From the NCBI GenBank assembly GCA_030689795.1, contig JAUYEO010000160.1, positions 1-25,957 of the forward strand: DNA of 25,957 bases, written 5' to 3'. How positions within the stretch are numbered: the first letter of the stretch is position 1; every line of letters starts with the position of its first letter. Positions 22,562-25,957 of this stretch are shown piece by piece. The position numbers and the translations under genes are program-made. Under the pieces are notes generated by a model. It worked only from the letters and a program-made list of their open reading frames with translations. It did no database searches and was not told the origin of the DNA. This DNA is from Desulfobacterales bacterium (GTDB lineage: Bacteria > Desulfobacterota > Desulfobacteria > Desulfobacterales > RPRI01).

Positions 22562-23713
22562 TTATCGCGCCTGGTGACTCTTTTTTCGTTTTGCAGCAGC
22601 CTCAATTATGTCGGCGGCCTTTTCGGGGAGACTGAAGACATCTGTTTCTGCAATATATTTTTTTCCGTTTTCCCGCCACCTTGCTTTCTCTTCAGATGTC
22701 AACATATGGGAGAGCATATGATTGAGTTTTTCCTGATCAAAGGGAGACGGCACTAATTCTCCGGCCCCGGCTTTCTTCACATGAAAACTGTAGCCGCATA
22801 CGTCCGATGCAAGAACGGGCAATCCAGCGGCCATTGCTTCAACGAGGACTGTTCCGGTGTTTTCTCTGTATGCCGGATGCAGAAGCAGATCGGCGGCCAT
22901 TAAAAAACGAGGGATATCCGAGCGGCCTCCCAAAAAGCGCACTTTATCCTGAATTCCAAGCTGTTTTGAGAGCTTCAGAAAAGGTTTTGGTTTGTCCTGG
23001 CCAAGAACGAGCAGGACTGTTTTTTCGTGCAGAGAAGCAGGAAGAGAAGAAATTGCCGAAATTGCACGATCGAGCCCTTTTGTTTTAAAGCCTGAACCTA
23101 TGAACAGGATTATATTATCATTTTCTCCGATTGAGAATTCGTACCGGATCGCCTTTTTTATATCAGGGGCATCTTTGGAGGCGATGCGGTTCTTATCTAT
23201 TCCGGGCGGAAGCAGGTGAAATCGTTTTTTATCTGTGCCGTAAAATTCAATAAAAGATTCTTTTTCTTTTTCGGATATCAGCAGAATTTCGGTTTTGGAA
23301 TCTTTCGCAAAAACAAACCTTTCAAAACCGGAATAGGTCCGGCAGCGCCCTGTCAGGTTGTAAAAAAATCCTCTGTCACGGGCCTTTGCCGCAAAACATG
23401 AATCTGCCGCAAAATAGAGATCGAGCCCCGGCATTTTATTAAATCCGACAACAGCATCGTATTTGTGTGTCGCAAGATGCTTTGAAACCTGCCTTACAAA
23501 AGATTCGCATCTTATGTGATTTGCCGGTCCTTTCCCGGCCATGACCGAAACATTCATATCTTCGGGAATTTCTCCCTTCCATGCGCTGCAGAACAGGTCA
23601 ACCTGATGTCCGCGCGACAGGCATTCCCGTGCGATCCTCAAAAGATCGCGCTGCATTCCGCCGAAGGTGATGTATTCAAAAAGGCAAAAGGCTAATTTGT
23701 ATTTTTCATTCAT
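22562..23713 (-). CDS. waaG: LPS core glycosyltransferase WaaG-like (GT4)
   Basis: WaaG adds the first glucose to the LPS inner core at the cytoplasmic membrane face. The 383-aa protein follows the family along its whole length: FGGMQRDLLRIARECLSRGHQV, the signature VVGFNKMPGLDLYFAADSC, LLPPGI, the donor-domain FIGSGFKTKGLDRAI, LVLGQDKPKPF, ADLLLHPAYRENTGTVLVEAMAAGLPVL with the GT4 glutamate pair, and a C-terminal SLPEKAADII. The start at 23713 gives the family N-terminus (MNEKYKLAFCLFEYI), although its ribosome-binding site is poor; the reading frame open to 23785 would add residues unlike any homologue and run into repeat DNA. No other LPS genes are adjacent. Donor sugar and acceptor are inferred. 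Confidence 0.88.
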   Translation of the reverse strand: MNEKYKLAFCLFEYITFGGMQRDLLRIARECLSRGHQVDLFCSAWKGEIPEDMNVSVMAGKGPANHIRCESFVRQVSKHLATHKYDAVVGFNKMPGLDLYFAADSCFAAKARDRGFFYNLTGRCRTYSGFERFVFAKDSKTEILLISEKEKESFIEFYGTDKKRFHLLPPGIDKNRIASKDAPDIKKAIRYEFSIGENDNIILFIGSGFKTKGLDRAISAISSLPASLHEKTVLLVLGQDKPKPFLKLSKQLGIQDKVRFLGGRSDIPRFLMAADLLLHPAYRENTGTVLVEAMAAGLPVLASDVCGYSFHVKKAGAGELVPSPFDQEKLNHMLSHMLTSEEKARWRENGKKYIAETDVFSLPEKAADIIEAAAKRKKSHQAR

Positions 23714-23734
23714 ATCAAACCAGGAATCAAAGTT

Positions 23735-23754
23735 GATGGACCCGTAAAAAGTAC
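23735..23754. repeat. Solo MITE-type end
   Basis: GATGGACCCGTAAAAAGTAC matches the terminal repeat of elements A-C. It lies about 20 bp upstream of the waaG start codon; no second end is seen, and an unrelated inverted repeat follows directly. Confidence 0.5.
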
Positions 23755-23762
23755 ATTTTTTT

Positions 23763-23841
23763 ACCACGAAGGGCACGAAGAGCACGAAGGAGAAAAAAAC
23801 ATATAATATTTCCGTTTCTTTTGCTTCGTGTTCTTCGTGGT
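23763..23841. repeat. Inverted repeat made of 9-bp CACGAAGRR units
   Basis: The left arm ACCACGAAGGGCACGAAG (23763-23780, with a third unit to 23790) and the right arm at 23824-23841 are complementary at 16 of 18 positions, with about 43 bp between. The left arm is a tandem 9-mer (CACGAAGGG, CACGAAGAG, CACGAAGGA). Repeats of this wording are widespread in bacterial intergenic DNA. Confidence 0.65.
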
Positions 23842-23992
23842 TTTAGGATGTAATAAGTATTGCAGTAATATAAAATCAGTTCAAGAGGAAAAAATCATTT
23901 TTCAATAATATCTTTGATATTTCATTTTATATCTTATAGATATTGAACAAAAATATTTCCGAATCAGACCTGATATTATGCGGAGAGTGAAA

Positions 23993-24580
23993 ATGAGAAG
24001 TAAGAGTATAACCTTCATTTACTGGACATTCATCCTGTTCTTTATTTCAGTTGTGATTTATTCTTTAAGCCTGCATCAGAGGCATTATGTTTTTGACAGC
24101 ATCTTATCCGCATTTTTCATGACAATATTCTACCGGTATTATGATGACCTGAAATTCGATGCCGCTTCCTTCATTTTTATCGGGGTCGGGATCAGCATGC
24201 ACGAGCTTGGAAGATTCGGATTCTATGGAATGCAGTTCTTTGGAATCAACTGGGATATCTATACCCATGCTGCGGTCTCTTTTGCAATGGCAATAATCCT
24301 TTACCATGCTTTACTTGGCAGAATAAAACTTGATAAAAAGTGGATCAGCCTGATTATTTTCCTGCTGACGATAGGGATTGCCCTGGTGGGGGAGTTTGTC
24401 GAATTCAGCGGAACCATATTTCTCAAAGACGGGCAGGGATTACTGGGGCTGGAAAGCGAGGCCGGTCCTTTCAGTAACGTGAGCATCGATTACTGGGATA
24501 CCATGAGCGATCTGGCCATGAATGCCCTCGGCGGCATTCTCGGGATATTCTATTCAATACTTTTAAACCGAAAGATTTGA
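23993..24580 (+). CDS. Small polytopic membrane protein, DUF2238/YjdF-like
   Basis: This 195-aa protein has about five or six transmembrane helices and no recognised enzyme motif. Conserved-looking polar spots lie between helices: SMHELGRFGFYG, DIYTHAAVSFAMAI, VGEFVEFSG and DTMSDLAMNALGGILG. Buried His, Glu and Asp residues of this kind are seen in the YjdF (DUF2238) family, to which I tentatively assign it; function is unknown. The start at 23993 has GGAGAG 5 nt upstream; the ATG at 23978 lies before that site. The TGA stop overlaps a solo MITE-type end. It is a single gene between repeat-rich gaps. Confidence 0.65.
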   Translation: MRSKSITFIYWTFILFFISVVIYSLSLHQRHYVFDSILSAFFMTIFYRYYDDLKFDAASFIFIGVGISMHELGRFGFYGMQFFGINWDIYTHAAVSFAMAIILYHALLGRIKLDKKWISLIIFLLTIGIALVGEFVEFSGTIFLKDGQGLLGLESEAGPFSNVSIDYWDTMSDLAMNALGGILGIFYSILLNRKI

Positions 24581-24603
24581 GGGCTTCGTATAAAGTCATT
24601 CTG
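24579..24603. repeat. Solo MITE-type end overlapping a stop codon
   Basis: GAGGGCTTCGTATAAAGTC (24579-24597), followed by ATTCTG, matches the left end of element B (GACGGCTTCGTAAAAAGTCATTCTG type). Its first two bases are the GA of the upstream TGA stop, as at proS. No right end was found downstream. Confidence 0.55.
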
Positions 24604-24817
24604 TCCGCGGCGGCGGATTGGCTTCTTCCTGCTATCAGCAATCAGCATAAGTCGGGGAAAGTCGCTGATTTCAGTAGTAAACAGCATCTAAAGTCCTTCT
24701 TTCCATTTGACATCTTAATGGGTATCAGATAGTTGTTAAACGTTTAAATAAGACCCGTATAAATACAATCCGTCTTTCTATCCAGCAGGCAACAGTAACC
24801 TTACGGTAGGGCACCAG

Positions 24818-25957
24818 ATGAAAGATCAATCCAGGACAAAACAGGTGTTGATCCATGAACTGACTTCTCTAAGGCAGAGAATTGCAGAACTGGAGCAATC
24901 TGAATCAGAGCGAAAGCCGGCGGAAGAGGCGCTACGGGAGAGCGAGGGTCGTTTCCGCGGCATGGCCGGGGAGATGGCAGTCATCGCCGAGATCAGCCGG
25001 GTGATCGGCTCGACGCTGGAGATCGACGAGGTATACGAGCGATTCGCCGCCGAGGCTAAAAAACTGATCCTTGCCGACAGTCTCGCCATTAATCTGTACA
25101 ATTTTCAAGAGAACACCATGCGCGTTGCTCATGTTTCCGGGGTTAACATTGATCGAAGGAAACAGGGTGATCCCCTTGTCCTGGAGGGATCTTTGAGTGA
25201 AGCTGTAATCCGAGCACAGACTGGCTTTCGCATTCAGCCTGCGAATATTGACGAGATAGTCAGCCAGTTCCCCAGACTTTCCACAATATTTCAGGCGGGA
25301 CTGCGATCGATCATGTGTGTTCCCCTCATTTCCCGGGATGAGGTGATCGGCGTCCTGCATTTCCGGTCGAAAACGCCGAACGCCTACACAGAGAAGGATC
25401 TCCGGCTGGCGGAAAGGATCGGGACGCAGATCGCCGGGGCGATCGCCAACGCGCAACTGTTTTCCGACCTCATGAAGGCGGAAGAGGCGCTGCAACGTGT
25501 ACACAATGAACTGGAACAGCGTGTAGCGGATCGGACGGAAGAGTTGATGCGGGTTAATGAGAAGTTACGAACAGAGATCACCGAGCGCAAGCGGGCTGAG
25601 GAGGCGATCGTCGTAGCTAAAAACGATTGGGAAAGTACGTTCGACACCGTAACAGACATGATCACTATCCACGATAAGGATTTCAACATCGTCCGCGCGA
25701 ACCCGGCTGCCAAGGCAATATTAGGCCTGCAACTGCTGGAGGAACTGCCTTTAGCAAAGTGTTTCAGATTGTACCACGGAACGGAGAAACCGCCGTCAGG
25801 ATGCGTAAGCTGCCAGAGCCTCCAGACAGGGAGGCCTTCTACTGTGGAGGTGTTTGAGCCTCATTTGAACAAGTACCTCGAGATCATGGCGATGCCGAGG
25901 TTCGGGAGTGATGGCCAGCTTGTCGGATTGATCCATGTCGTCAGGGACATCACCGAG
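24818..25957 (+). CDS. GAF-PAS sensor protein, partial (runs off the window)
   Basis: The reading frame is open for 380 codons to the last base, so the C-terminus, probably a histidine kinase or other output domain, is missing. A short coiled coil (residues about 10-50) leads into a GAF domain (about 55-215, with CVPLISRDEVIGVLHFRSK-like content before NAYTEKDLRLAERIG). A second coiled coil (ELEQRVADRTEELMRVNEKL) and a PAS domain (about 265-380) follow. The PAS carries a Cys/His patch, CFRLYHGTEKPPSGCVSC, like the one in the hybrid kinase at 17254. No membrane helix is present, so it is cytoplasmic. The ATG at 24818 has TAGGG 7 nt upstream. The coding sequence looks clearly richer in G+C than the neighbouring genes. 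Confidence 0.85.
   Translation, partial: MKDQSRTKQVLIHELTSLRQRIAELEQSESERKPAEEALRESEGRFRGMAGEMAVIAEISRVIGSTLEIDEVYERFAAEAKKLILADSLAINLYNFQENTMRVAHVSGVNIDRRKQGDPLVLEGSLSEAVIRAQTGFRIQPANIDEIVSQFPRLSTIFQAGLRSIMCVPLISRDEVIGVLHFRSKTPNAYTEKDLRLAERIGTQIAGAIANAQLFSDLMKAEEALQRVHNELEQRVADRTEELMRVNEKLRTEITERKRAEEAIVVAKNDWESTFDTVTDMITIHDKDFNIVRANPAAKAILGLQLLEELPLAKCFRLYHGTEKPPSGCVSCQSLQTGRPSTVEVFEPHLNKYLEIMAMPRFGSDGQLVGLIHVVRDITE

Noticed and set aside
22442..23850. CRISPR array suggested by short repeats near 22477 and 23763
   Set aside because: The repeats are 7-bp and 9-bp direct tandems without spacers, and no cas genes are seen.
24826..25504. Minus-strand reading frames opposite the GAF-PAS protein
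   Set aside because: The plus-strand frame is open through the window end with clear GAF and PAS content, so these are shadows.

Overview
This 26 kb window looks like the chromosome of an anaerobic Gram-negative bacterium of the Desulfobacterota type (the old Deltaproteobacteria: sulfate reducers or syntrophs). The evidence is a BamD-like outer-membrane lipoprotein and a WaaG-like LPS core glycosyltransferase (so an outer membrane), an archaeal/eukaryotic-type ProRS, a Ni-Fe CO dehydrogenase cluster, and several large multi-PAS sensor proteins. The lineage call is inference from gene content, not from a marker search.

Layout. 1-347: leader with a 177-bp MITE-like element. 348-5289 (+): ispG, proS and a bifunctional relA/spoT, with a second MITE-like element between proS and rel. 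5307-7538 (-): rpmB with its own promoter, then trxA-trxB-bamD behind a good sigma70-type promoter. 7775-12852 (-): a carbon monoxide module. In transcription order it holds a short membrane ORF that may be a kinase remnant, a PAS-LytTR protein resembling the haem CO sensor RcoM, cooS (CODH), cooF (polyferredoxin) and an FAD/NAD(P) oxidoreductase. 12951-13084: a third MITE-like element with flanking direct repeats. 13351-20220 (+): a Cache-PAS-PAS-GGDEF-EAL protein with a degenerate GGDEF and intact EAL motif set, a PurN-type formyltransferase with an unusual insertion, and a hybrid histidine kinase. 20279-21448 (-): a TraB-family membrane protein. 21537-22441 (+): two out-of-frame pieces of a NorD/CoxE-like VWA protein lacking the VWA domain. 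22562-23713 (-): waaG-like glycosyltransferase. 23993-24580 (+): a small membrane protein. 24818-end (+): a GAF-PAS sensor protein running off the window.

The genes make most sense as follows. CO is oxidised by CooS, electrons pass to CooF and then probably to NAD(P)+ through the flavoprotein. The RcoM-like protein is encoded directly upstream. Just past its stop codon, upstream of cooS, there are two LytTR-type half-sites exactly 21 bp apart, the spacing reported for RcoM binding sites.

The second strong signal is a family of small palindromic elements with about 19-bp terminal inverted repeats (consensus GATGGCTTCGTAAAAAGTC). Three full copies are each flanked by 6-8 bp direct repeats, and four further single ends are scattered through the window, two of the seven loci lying exactly on stop codons. 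Stretches over 300 bases without a gene are 1-347 (element A plus a weak promoter) and 12853-13350 (palindrome, element C, hairpin and promoter).
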